DNA of 7,623 nucleotides from an archaeon (lineage in GTDB: Archaea > Hydrothermarchaeota > Hydrothermarchaeia > JALTZZ01 > JALUTC01), in the NCBI GenBank assembly GCA_027058345.1, contig JALUTC010000200.1, positions 1 through 7,623 on the forward strand, written 5' to 3'. Within the stretch, counting starts at the first letter, position 1. The number at the start of each line of letters is the position of its first letter. The notes beneath the pieces were generated by a model. The model worked only from the letters and a program-made list of their open reading frames with translations, was not told where the DNA came from and did not search any database. This document shows positions 1 through 5,103 of this stretch, piece after piece. The position numbers and the translations under genes are program-made.

Positions 1-358
1 CATCCTCAATTCTACCTATTTTTAATCCTGCTCTAGCCAATGCTCTTATTGCCGGCAATGCACCAGGTCCTGGTGTTTTTATATGTGTACCTGGAGCTCT
101 TACTTTGATATGGACACCTGTTATACCTTTGGCTAATGCTTCTTCTGCAGCTTTAGTAGCAGCTACCATTGCAGCATATGGAGAGGATTCTTCTCTATCA
201 GCTTTTACAACTCTTCCTCCACTCCAGATTGTTATTGTTTCTGAACCTGTTATATCTGTTATATGAATTATTGTATTATTAAAGCTAGCATAGATATAAC
301 ATATTCCCCATCTTTCCTTCTTTTTTTCTTTCTTCTTTTCCTCTTTCTTTTCAGTCAT
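1..358 (-). CDS. rps11: Small ribosomal subunit protein uS11 (archaeal S11), C-terminus cut off by the window edge
   Basis: uS11 sits on the platform of the small subunit and contacts 16S rRNA near the mRNA exit region. Reading from the ATG at 358 gives 119 codons with no stop before the window edge. Seen: YIYASFNNTIIHITD at 21-35, WSGGRVVKAD at 45-54, SSPYAAMVAA at 58-67, and the RNA-binding stretch TPGPGALPAIRALARAGLKIGRIED at 95-119, all family hallmarks. About 15-20 C-terminal residues, the usual PHDG/RGRR tail, are missing to the left. The N-terminus is an extended Lys/Glu-rich tail (residues 3-16) ahead of the conserved WGI. Encoded third after rps13 and rps4, 11 bp after the rps4 stop. 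An AAGGTGA Shine-Dalgarno six bases upstream supports the ATG at 358. Confidence 0.97.
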   Translation of the reverse strand, partial: MTEKKEEKKKEKKKERWGICYIYASFNNTIIHITDITGSETITIWSGGRVVKADREESSPYAAMVAATKAAEEALAKGITGVHIKVRAPGTHIKTPGPGALPAIRALARAGLKIGRIED

Positions 359-364
359 AAATAA

Positions 365-371
365 TCACCTT
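365..371 (-). promoter_or_regulatory. Shine-Dalgarno of rps11 overlapping the rps4 stop codon
   Basis: The minus strand reads TAAGGTGATTATTTATG: the rps4 stop TAA shares bases with the AAGGTGA site, which lies 6 nt before the rps11 ATG. AGGTGA is complementary to the archaeal 16S 3' end (AUCACCU). The stop/SD overlap suits re-initiation by a terminating ribosome. Confidence 0.8.
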
Positions 372-846
372 AATCTTCACAAAGTTTTATCAAATCCTCT
401 TCATCTTTATCGACGAGATATCCAGGTCGTGTAACTCTACGTTCTCCAATACAGATATGACCATGAACAATTAATTGTCTAGCATGTTTAATACTTTTTG
501 CGAGACCCTTTTTATAAACAATTGTCTGCAATCTTCTTTCCAAGAGATTTTCAACGGTTAAGGAAAGGATGTCGTCGATTGTAATATCATCTTTATCTAT
601 TAATCCCATTCTTTTTACACGATTTACTAGCAATTTAAGTTGTTTTTCTCTTTGTTCTTCTGGTAATGCTAATAAACTTCTAGCCTGATGTCTTATATTT
701 CTAATTATGGTTTGAGCTCTCCACAATTCTCTCTTATTCTTTAATCCATACTTATTCATTAATATTGCTTCTTGTCTTAATCTCTCCTTATCCCATGGTT
801 TTTTTGGAGTATCGTAGCACTTTCTTGGCTTTTTTGGATCTCCCAT
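370..846 (-). CDS. rps4: Small ribosomal subunit protein uS4 (archaeal S4)
   Basis: uS4 is a primary 16S rRNA-binding protein that nucleates 5'-domain folding of the small subunit. The 158-residue product starts with the archaeal/eukaryotic-type MGDPKKPRKCYDTPKKPW. It has the conserved YGLKNKRELWRAQTIIRNIRHQAR block at 33-56 and an S4 RNA-binding domain at about 103-145 (ERRLQTIVYKKG, HARQLIVHGHI, VTRPGYLV). It stops soon after the S4 domain (DLIKLCED). Crenarchaeal homologues that I recall are about 180 residues with a longer charged tail, so this one looks short, but the ending is clean and not a visible frameshift. It is the middle gene of rps13-rps4-rps11. The start at 846 is supported by GAGGTGAT just upstream. 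Confidence 0.97.
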   Translation of the reverse strand: MGDPKKPRKCYDTPKKPWDKERLRQEAILMNKYGLKNKRELWRAQTIIRNIRHQARSLLALPEEQREKQLKLLVNRVKRMGLIDKDDITIDDILSLTVENLLERRLQTIVYKKGLAKSIKHARQLIVHGHICIGERRVTRPGYLVDKDEEDLIKLCED

Positions 847-849
847 TAA

Positions 850-857
850 ATCACCTC
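850..857 (-). promoter_or_regulatory. Shine-Dalgarno of rps4 overlapping the rps13 stop codon
   Basis: The minus strand reads TGAGGTGATTTAATG. The rps13 stop TGA (858-856) runs into GAGGTGAT, which precedes the rps4 ATG at 846 by 3 nt (5 nt from the GGTG core). It has the same stop/SD architecture as the rps4-rps11 junction. Confidence 0.8.
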
Positions 858-1347
858 ACTTCTTTTTCTGTTCCTGTTGCTTTGATCCATGAGCCCTTGG
901 TCCTTTAGCTCTTCTCATAACACCAACGGTTCTACCTTTTCTAAAGCAAGTTCTTGTTCTCTGACCTCTAACAGGTAGACCCCATGCATGTCTTAATCCT
1001 CTCCAACATTTTATCGTTTTTAAAAATTCTATATCCATTTTAACAGTTAAATCCCAATCTCCCGCAACCTTATGCATGTTTTCCCCAGTGAATGGGTCTC
1101 TTGGTCTATTTAATAACCATGGAGGCACAAGTTTTGGTAGATTTTTAATCGTTTCTTCAATTCTTTGAATTTCTTCCTCACTTAATTCTCCTAATCTTTT
1201 ATTCATATCTATTTTAGCCAATCTACAAATTATTTGTCCCAATCTAATTCCAATTCCCTTTATTTTTGCCAATGCATAAGGAACCTTCTTCTTTCCTTCT
1301 AAATCTGTATCTGCTATTCTTACTATGTGTTTAAATTCTGTTGCCAT
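856..1347 (-). CDS. rps13: Small ribosomal subunit protein uS13 (archaeal S13)
   Basis: uS13 lies in the head of the small subunit, where it contacts the P-site tRNA and forms intersubunit bridges with the large subunit. The 163-residue product begins MATEFKHIVRIADTDLEGKK, followed by the helix-two-turn-helix region with VPYALAKIKGIGIRLGQIICR at 22-42. The hallmark RGLRHAWGLPVRGQRTRT lies at 116-133, and RRAKGPRAHG is near the end. The C-terminus finishes in a Lys/Gln-rich tail (KQQEQKKK). It is the first gene of the S13-S4-S11 cluster, a conserved archaeal order. No GGTG-type SD precedes the ATG at 1347. A TATA-like box about 22 bp upstream instead suggests a leaderless or nearly leaderless mRNA. 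Confidence 0.97.
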   Translation of the reverse strand: MATEFKHIVRIADTDLEGKKKVPYALAKIKGIGIRLGQIICRLAKIDMNKRLGELSEEEIQRIEETIKNLPKLVPPWLLNRPRDPFTGENMHKVAGDWDLTVKMDIEFLKTIKCWRGLRHAWGLPVRGQRTRTCFRKGRTVGVMRRAKGPRAHGSKQQEQKKK

Positions 1348-1363
1348 AAAAATAAAGTAAAAA

Positions 1364-1373
1364 TTTTTAAATT
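1364..1373 (-). promoter_or_regulatory. Probable TATA box of the rps13-rps4-rps11 operon
   Basis: The minus strand reads AATTTAAAAA here, centred about 22 bp before the rps13 ATG. Archaeal TATA boxes lie about 25 bp upstream of the transcription start, so transcription would begin at or very near the start codon. The spacer is AT-rich throughout, so the exact box is uncertain. Confidence 0.45.
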
Positions 1374-1407
1374 AATAGCATAATTTCGGAAATATACTAT
1401 TGTTAAG

Positions 1408-1416
1408 AATTTAAAG
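1408..1416 (+). promoter_or_regulatory. Probable TATA box of mgtE
   Basis: AATTTAAAG is centred about 28 bp before the mgtE ATG at 1440, which predicts transcription starting at the start codon (leaderless). No Shine-Dalgarno precedes this ATG. ATATACT at 1391-1397 is an alternative box that would give a short leader. Confidence 0.45.
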
Positions 1417-1439
1417 TTGAGAAAAAAATGTGATAAAAA

Positions 1440-2738
1440 ATGCTTGAAAGAATTGTACAAGAAATTAGGAATAAAATGCCTAAGGATGCTGCAGAAATAA
1501 TTATTAACTTGGACGAAAATTTGAGGAAGGAGGTTTTTAAGAGATTAACCCCCGAAGTAATAGCGAGTATAATACCTGAGATTGATGAAGGTTTAAGAGG
1601 TAAGATATTTTCGGAAATTCCCATAGATAAGGCTAGAGAAGTTTTTTTACAATTGAGGTTTGATGAAAGGGTAGATGTTCTTCAATCTCTTCCAAAGGAT
1701 TTCCAGGAAAAATTGCTTGAATCGTTACCTAAAATAGAAGCTGATGAAATAAAAAAATTGGAAACTTATCCAGAAGGGACTGTTGGTAGTATAATGACGA
1801 AGGAGGTAATTGCTCTTAATGAAGAAATGCTCGTTGATGATGCTATAAAATATATAAGAGAGAATGCAAAAAAATTTGAAACCATATATTATACGTATGT
1901 TGTTGATTCGAAGAATAGGCTTAAAGGTGTGTTATCTCTTAGAGAATTACTTTTAGCAGATGGAAATAAAAAGCTGAAAGATGTTATGAGAAAAAATGTA
2001 ATAAAGGTAAGACCTGAAGATGATCAGGAATATGCTGCAAAGTTGATGAAAGATTATAATCTAGCAGCTCTTCCAGTCGTTAAGAATGATAATACTTTAT
2101 TAGGAATTGTTACGTATGATGATATACTTGAAGTATTGGATGAAGAAAGAGGAGAGGATATAGTTAAGATAGGAGGTAGTCAATCGATAAAAGAAAGTTA
2201 TAAATATTCGTCGATACTAGATTTGTATAAGAAGAGAATCGTATGGTTAATATTACTCCTAATTGGTGAAATTGCTGTGAGTCTAAATTTAAAATTGTTT
2301 GAAAAAAATCTCCTAAATTTTATAGCGCTAACGTTCTTCTTACCACTTGTATTGGCAAGTGCAGGAAATGCTGGCTCTCAATCAGCAACACTTATAATTA
2401 AGGGATTAATACTTGAAGAGATATCTATGCAGGATGCATTAACCATAATTAGAAAGGAAATAGGACAAGGACTATTAATAGGAATAACACTTGGCATTAT
2501 TACGATGCCAGTAAGCTATTTTATATCTGAAAGTTTTAAACTCTCTCTTGCAATATTCCTAGGAGCATTAGCTGCAATAACAATTAGCTGTATATATGGT
2601 GGATTACTACCATTAATTGCGAAGTATTTTAACCTAGACCCAGCTATAGTTTCGGCACCATTTGTTACAACAATATCTGATATTCTTGGAACAATAACTT
2701 ATTTAACTGTTTCAAGCATAATCCTTCTAAACTTTTAA
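1440..2738 (+). CDS. mgtE: MgtE-family magnesium channel/transporter with CBS domains
   Basis: MgtE is a dimeric Mg2+-selective channel of the cytoplasmic membrane, gated by Mg2+ bound to its cytosolic domains. The 432-residue protein has the full family layout. Residues 1-110 form the helical MgtE N domain. Tandem CBS domains lie at about 115-235 (GSIMTKEVIALNEE, DVMRKNVIKV, LAALPVVKNDNTLLGIVTYDDI). A linker/plug helix follows at about 240-264. Some five membrane segments begin at RIVWLILLLIGEIA (266). Channel signatures are GNAGSQSAT at 309-317 and DPAIVSAPFVTTISDILG at 400-417. Asp414 matches the conserved pore aspartate of the family, which coordinates Mg2+. Length is near the usual 440-450. 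It is transcribed alone, divergent from the ribosomal operon, and its last 12 bp overlap the 3' end of the convergent HTH/zinc-ribbon gene. Confidence 0.95.
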   Translation: MLERIVQEIRNKMPKDAAEIIINLDENLRKEVFKRLTPEVIASIIPEIDEGLRGKIFSEIPIDKAREVFLQLRFDERVDVLQSLPKDFQEKLLESLPKIEADEIKKLETYPEGTVGSIMTKEVIALNEEMLVDDAIKYIRENAKKFETIYYTYVVDSKNRLKGVLSLRELLLADGNKKLKDVMRKNVIKVRPEDDQEYAAKLMKDYNLAALPVVKNDNTLLGIVTYDDILEVLDEERGEDIVKIGGSQSIKESYKYSSILDLYKKRIVWLILLLIGEIAVSLNLKLFEKNLLNFIALTFFLPLVLASAGNAGSQSATLIIKGLILEEISMQDALTIIRKEIGQGLLIGITLGIITMPVSYFISESFKLSLAIFLGALAAITISCIYGGLLPLIAKYFNLDPAIVSAPFVTTISDILGTITYLTVSSIILLNF

Positions 2739-3017
2739 AAAGAATCTTTGTTCTGAAATCCACTGAGATTTACATCTTGGACACTTAGACGGTGGTTTTA
2801 TTTTCTCTTTAAATGTAAAGCCACATTTTTTACATTGTGCAGGATATATAATAAGTTTCCAACCCTTTTGTTTTGATATTCTTTCGATTTTATTCATCAG
2901 CTCTATTACATTTCTCTTACTTTTTCTATCCAGTTCCAATTCGTTTAATATCTCAGAAATTGTCAACGGCTTACTCTTTATTAGTTCTATTATTCTTTCA
3001 ATTATTGTATCTTTCAT
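2727..3017 (-). CDS. Small HTH and zinc-ribbon protein, putative transcriptional regulator (COG3357-like)
   Basis: Read from the ATG at 3017 this gives 96 residues. Residues 3-50 are helical with a winged-helix-like pattern (TISEILNELELDRKSKRNVIELMNKIERI). Residues 59-96 form a zinc ribbon with Cys62, Cys65 (CKKCGF) and Cys79, Cys82 (CPRCKS). This matches the archaeal family of predicted regulators with an HTH fused to a Zn ribbon; DNA targets are unknown. A GTG at 3038 would add seven residues but lies inside the H/ACA RNA, so I reject it. The chosen ATG has a GGAGG seven bases upstream, and that site is itself part of the guide-RNA basal stem. The stop at 2727 overlaps the mgtE 3' end by 12 bp, tail to tail. 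Confidence 0.85.
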   Translation of the reverse strand: MKDTIIERIIELIKSKPLTISEILNELELDRKSKRNVIELMNKIERISKQKGWKLIIYPAQCKKCGFTFKEKIKPPSKCPRCKSQWISEQRFFLKV

Positions 3018-3148
3018 ATTGTGCCCTCCCGGTAACACATTGCCTCATCGTTCGGTGCAATACCATCTCGGCAATGCTAACCCTAGGAGGGCTGTCGGGC
3101 ACGAGGTTAACCCCGTATCATTAATCAACGGAGCCGCCCATCGTGCCC
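3017..3148 (-). ncRNA. Two-hairpin archaeal H/ACA guide RNA (pseudouridylation guide)
   Basis: H/ACA RNAs guide Cbf5-Nop10-Gar1-L7Ae to convert uridines to pseudouridine. Hairpin I (3148-3097): basal stem GGGCACGA/TCGTGCCC, a pocket, upper stem CTCCGT/ACGGGG (3133-3128 with 3116-3111), and terminal loop TGATTAATGAT, which has the U-GA...GA-U order of a K-loop. It is followed by ACA at 3095-3093. Hairpin II (3092-3023): basal stem GCCCTCC/GGAGGGC, a pocket, upper stem CATTGCC/GGCAATG, and a K-turn-like apex (GA on one strand, GAT-GA on the other). It is followed by ACA at 3022-3020. In both hairpins exactly 15 nt separate the upper stem from the ACA box, as expected for a guide. The mature ends are inferred: 5' near 3148 and 3' about 3 nt past the last ACA. 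The region is clearly GC-rich against its surroundings. It lies 17 nt after the trkH stop with no convincing promoter of its own, so it may be processed from a longer transcript. Confidence 0.88.
3025..3029 (-). promoter_or_regulatory. SD-like GGAGG of the HTH/Zn-ribbon gene inside the H/ACA basal stem
   Basis: GGAGG lies 7 nt before the ATG at 3017, good spacing for a Shine-Dalgarno. The same bases pair with CCTCC (3090-3086) in the basal stem of guide hairpin II, so a folded RNA would hide this site. The overlap is seen; use as a ribosome binding site is inferred. Confidence 0.5.
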
Positions 3149-3165
3149 AAGAAATAATAGGATAA

Positions 3166-4521
3166 TTAACGACGATGTAATCTTAAAACATATCTTAAAA
3201 ATATAAATAAAGGCATAACTTCGATTCTTCCTGCGAACATGTAGAAACATAATATCAATTTTTCTACATCACTCAAATCATTTACTATCTGTATGCCTAA
3301 GGTTGTTTGTGCCGATACAGTCATTATGAATGCGATGTCCATATCTCTTCCAAGCAATGTTAGCAAGACAACACCTGAAATCAATGTTAACGAGTATAAT
3401 GTTATGAAAATTACAAGTAATAGAGCTTCCTCACTTTCAACCTTTCTCGAAGAGATTTTTAGTACGGAAATTTTTCTTTCTTCAGTTATTCTCTCTAAGT
3501 ACCAGAGTAAGATTTTGAAGAAGGAATATATTCTAAATACTTTAATTCCTCCTGCAGTTGAACCATAGCCACCACCTATTATTGCGAGAAGGAGTATTAA
3601 AAACAAGGCAGATGGTGACATATGATTTATATCGATTATAGTAAATCCAGCGGTTGTTATTATAAATATAGATTGTAAGATACTTTTGGTAAATTCTATT
3701 CCTTCAACTTTATACAAAAATATGAACAATATTATTATCAGTAATATTATGCCTCGGAATTCAACATCCTTTATTAGAGATAGATCCCTTTTGAAAATAG
3801 TTTTGTATAATATGAAAAAGTTTATCGATGCAATTATTGCAAATATTCCAAGAACAATTTTGCTATATATTGATAGCGATTCAAAATCATACGAAAAACC
3901 ACCGGTTGAAAGAGTTGTAAAGGAGTAGTAAAGGCTTACAAATAAATCCCTTTCAATTATATATAATAGAACAATCATTATAAACGTTAAGTAGATATAT
4001 GTAAATAATATTCCTCTAGATTGTATCACCAAACCAGTTTCAAATGTTCTTCTCAATTCCAATAAAAGGTGAAGCCTTGTAAATGAAGGATATGGAGAAA
4101 TTAGTGTGAGAAACATTATAATAATACTTAAACCACCAACCCATTGCAAATAAGCTTCGTATAATAACATAATCTTTGGTATATCATAATCAATGACTCT
4201 CATACCTGTAGTTGTTAAGCTTGATACACTTTGAAAGAATGCATCAATCATGCTAATGTTTAAAATGAATTTATAGGGTAAGCTACCGAGAAAGAAAAAT
4301 AGGAACCATGAAATTACGATGAATGAAAAGAGTTGACCTGCCTTTAATTCTCTTTCTTTAAATTTTTTTACAATGATTGCCGCTGGGATAAGGCATAAAA
4401 AAAATAATTCTAAAAATGTTATTGCATATTTTTTTTCAAGATTAAGCGCAAATGCTGCCAGTGCTGGAAAAATGAAAGAAGTTGATATAAGTATTAGGAC
4501 TATTCCAAGCTGGTATATCAT
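3166..4521 (-). CDS. trkH: TrkH/KtrB-family potassium transporter, membrane subunit
   Basis: This is the K+-translocating membrane subunit of a Trk/Ktr system, built from four M1-P-M2 repeats. The 451-residue protein is very hydrophobic. Its four pore loops can be found by their filter motifs: TTTGM at 103-107, LSTGGF at 204-209, TTAGF at 289-293 and TTLGI at 406-410, each with the required Gly. GGGYGSTAGGIKVFRI at 317-332 and GRIEVMPL at 431-438 are further family marks. Length is in the usual 440-490 range. The ATG at 4521 overlaps the stop of the upstream flavin reductase gene as ATGA, which implies translational coupling. A TrkA/KtrA nucleotide-binding partner is not in the window. TrkH versus KtrB cannot be settled by eye. 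Confidence 0.93.
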   Translation of the reverse strand: MIYQLGIVLILISTSFIFPALAAFALNLEKKYAITFLELFFLCLIPAAIIVKKFKERELKAGQLFSFIVISWFLFFFLGSLPYKFILNISMIDAFFQSVSSLTTTGMRVIDYDIPKIMLLYEAYLQWVGGLSIIIMFLTLISPYPSFTRLHLLLELRRTFETGLVIQSRGILFTYIYLTFIMIVLLYIIERDLFVSLYYSFTTLSTGGFSYDFESLSIYSKIVLGIFAIIASINFFILYKTIFKRDLSLIKDVEFRGIILLIIILFIFLYKVEGIEFTKSILQSIFIITTAGFTIIDINHMSPSALFLILLLAIIGGGYGSTAGGIKVFRIYSFFKILLWYLERITEERKISVLKISSRKVESEEALLLVIFITLYSLTLISGVVLLTLLGRDMDIAFIMTVSAQTTLGIQIVNDLSDVEKLILCFYMFAGRIEVMPLFIFLRYVLRLHRR

Positions 4522-5060
4522 CTTGCTCTTTTAAATCTTCTCTCTAAAGGTATTGCGAATTGCGTACCAGATATATGTATTAGAGGTTTTACCTTATCAA
4601 GTTTTAACTCTTTATCAAAATATTCATCCCTTACCTCTGCTAATAAGACTTCTCCTGCAATTAGCATATGATCTCCTATTGGATATGTTGCAACGGTTTT
4701 ACATTCAAGCCAAGCAAATGCTTCCTTAATTCTTGGAGGTTTAACCTTTTTCGAAGGTTCTTCTGTCAATCCTGCTTCTTTTATTTCGTTTACTTCGTAT
4801 GGAAAGTCCTTTTCCAAGATGTGTAATTTATCACCAAGGGATTCGTCGATGATGTTTACAACAAATTCACCGTTCTCTCTAATATTTCTCCACGTATCAT
4901 GTTCAGGATCGCATGCAAATACGAATATTGGTGGTTCAAAACTTGCCGGCATGTTAAAGCTGAATGGTGCTGCATTTGGTATTCCTCTTGGAGATATTGT
5001 TGTAATTATAACTGTTGTTCTTGCCAATAATTTCATAAAACCGTATCCTTTAAGTATCAT
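4518..5060 (-). CDS. Flavin reductase-like FMN-binding protein (COG1853 family)
   Basis: This family binds FMN in a split beta-barrel and includes NAD(P)H:flavin oxidoreductases and flavoredoxins; the real substrate cannot be told from sequence. The 180-residue product shows RTTVIITTISPRGIPNAAPFSF at 14-35, SFEPPIFVFACDPEHDTWRNI at 40-60, ENGEFVVNIIDESL at 62-75, AWLECK at 116-121, GDHMLIAGEV at 129-138 and PLIHISG at 159-165. These match the conserved strands and the flavin-contacting T.RNI..NGEFVVN block. A GTG at 5069 is also in frame, but it sits inside the AGGTGGT Shine-Dalgarno (5071-5065), which is well spaced for the ATG at 5060, so I chose that start. It follows thiI by 43 bp and overlaps trkH by 4 bp (ATGA). 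No functional link to K+ uptake is evident. Confidence 0.9.
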   Translation of the reverse strand: MILKGYGFMKLLARTTVIITTISPRGIPNAAPFSFNMPASFEPPIFVFACDPEHDTWRNIRENGEFVVNIIDESLGDKLHILEKDFPYEVNEIKEAGLTEEPSKKVKPPRIKEAFAWLECKTVATYPIGDHMLIAGEVLLAEVRDEYFDKELKLDKVKPLIHISGTQFAIPLERRFKRAR

Positions 5061-5064
5061 TTCT

Positions 5065-5071
5065 ACCACCT
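5065..5071 (-). promoter_or_regulatory. Shine-Dalgarno deciding the flavin reductase start
   Basis: AGGTGGT lies 4 nt (6 nt from the AGGTG core) before the ATG at 5060. The alternative GTG start at 5069 is part of this site and so is unlikely to be used. Confidence 0.7.
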
Positions 5072-5083
5072 AATTTTATTTAT

Positions 5084-5097
5084 AAAATGATCATTTT
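5084..5097. repeat. 14-bp perfect palindrome between thiI and the flavin reductase gene
   Basis: AAAATGATCATTTT is a perfect inverted repeat without a spacer, 6 bp after the thiI stop and about 13 bp before the flavin reductase SD. It lies against AT-rich sequence (TTTATAAATA on the minus strand) that could be a TATA box. It could be an operator for a dimeric regulator, but an AT-rich 14-mer palindrome can arise by chance. Confidence 0.35.
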
Positions 5098-5103
5098 TAA
5101 GCA

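Noticed and set aside
2794..2811. T-rich run as an mgtE terminator
   Set aside because: T-rich on the plus strand, but it is coding sequence of the convergent gene and lies about 55 bp past the mgtE stop; no clean oligo-T tract is seen.
3018..3038. Upstream GTG start (3038) for the HTH/zinc-ribbon protein
   Set aside because: The added seven residues (MLPGGHN) are encoded by the guide arm and basal stem of the H/ACA RNA; the ATG at 3017 starts right before the helical domain and has a spaced GGAGG.
2873..3124. Plus-strand ORF of 83 codons
   Set aside because: It runs antisense through the regulator gene and the guide RNA, has low-complexity composition, and no recognisable domain or ribosome site.
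3017..3148. SRP RNA, 5S rRNA or RNase P RNA in the GC-rich spacer
   Set aside because: None of their conserved motifs (SRP helix 8 tetraloop region, 5S loop sequences, RNase P core) is present; the two ACA-terminated hairpins with K-loop/K-turn fit H/ACA instead.
3149..3170. Dedicated promoter for the guide RNA
   Set aside because: TTAATTAT is centred only about 18 bp from the predicted 5' end, too close for a standard archaeal TATA box, so I did not list it as a feature.
3293..3928. Plus-strand ORFs antisense to trkH
   Set aside because: Shadow frames; the minus strand encodes four recognisable TrkH pore loops over the same bases.
5061..5069. GTG start of the flavin reductase gene at 5069
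   Set aside because: The GTG is part of the AGGTGGT Shine-Dalgarno that is correctly spaced for the ATG at 5060.
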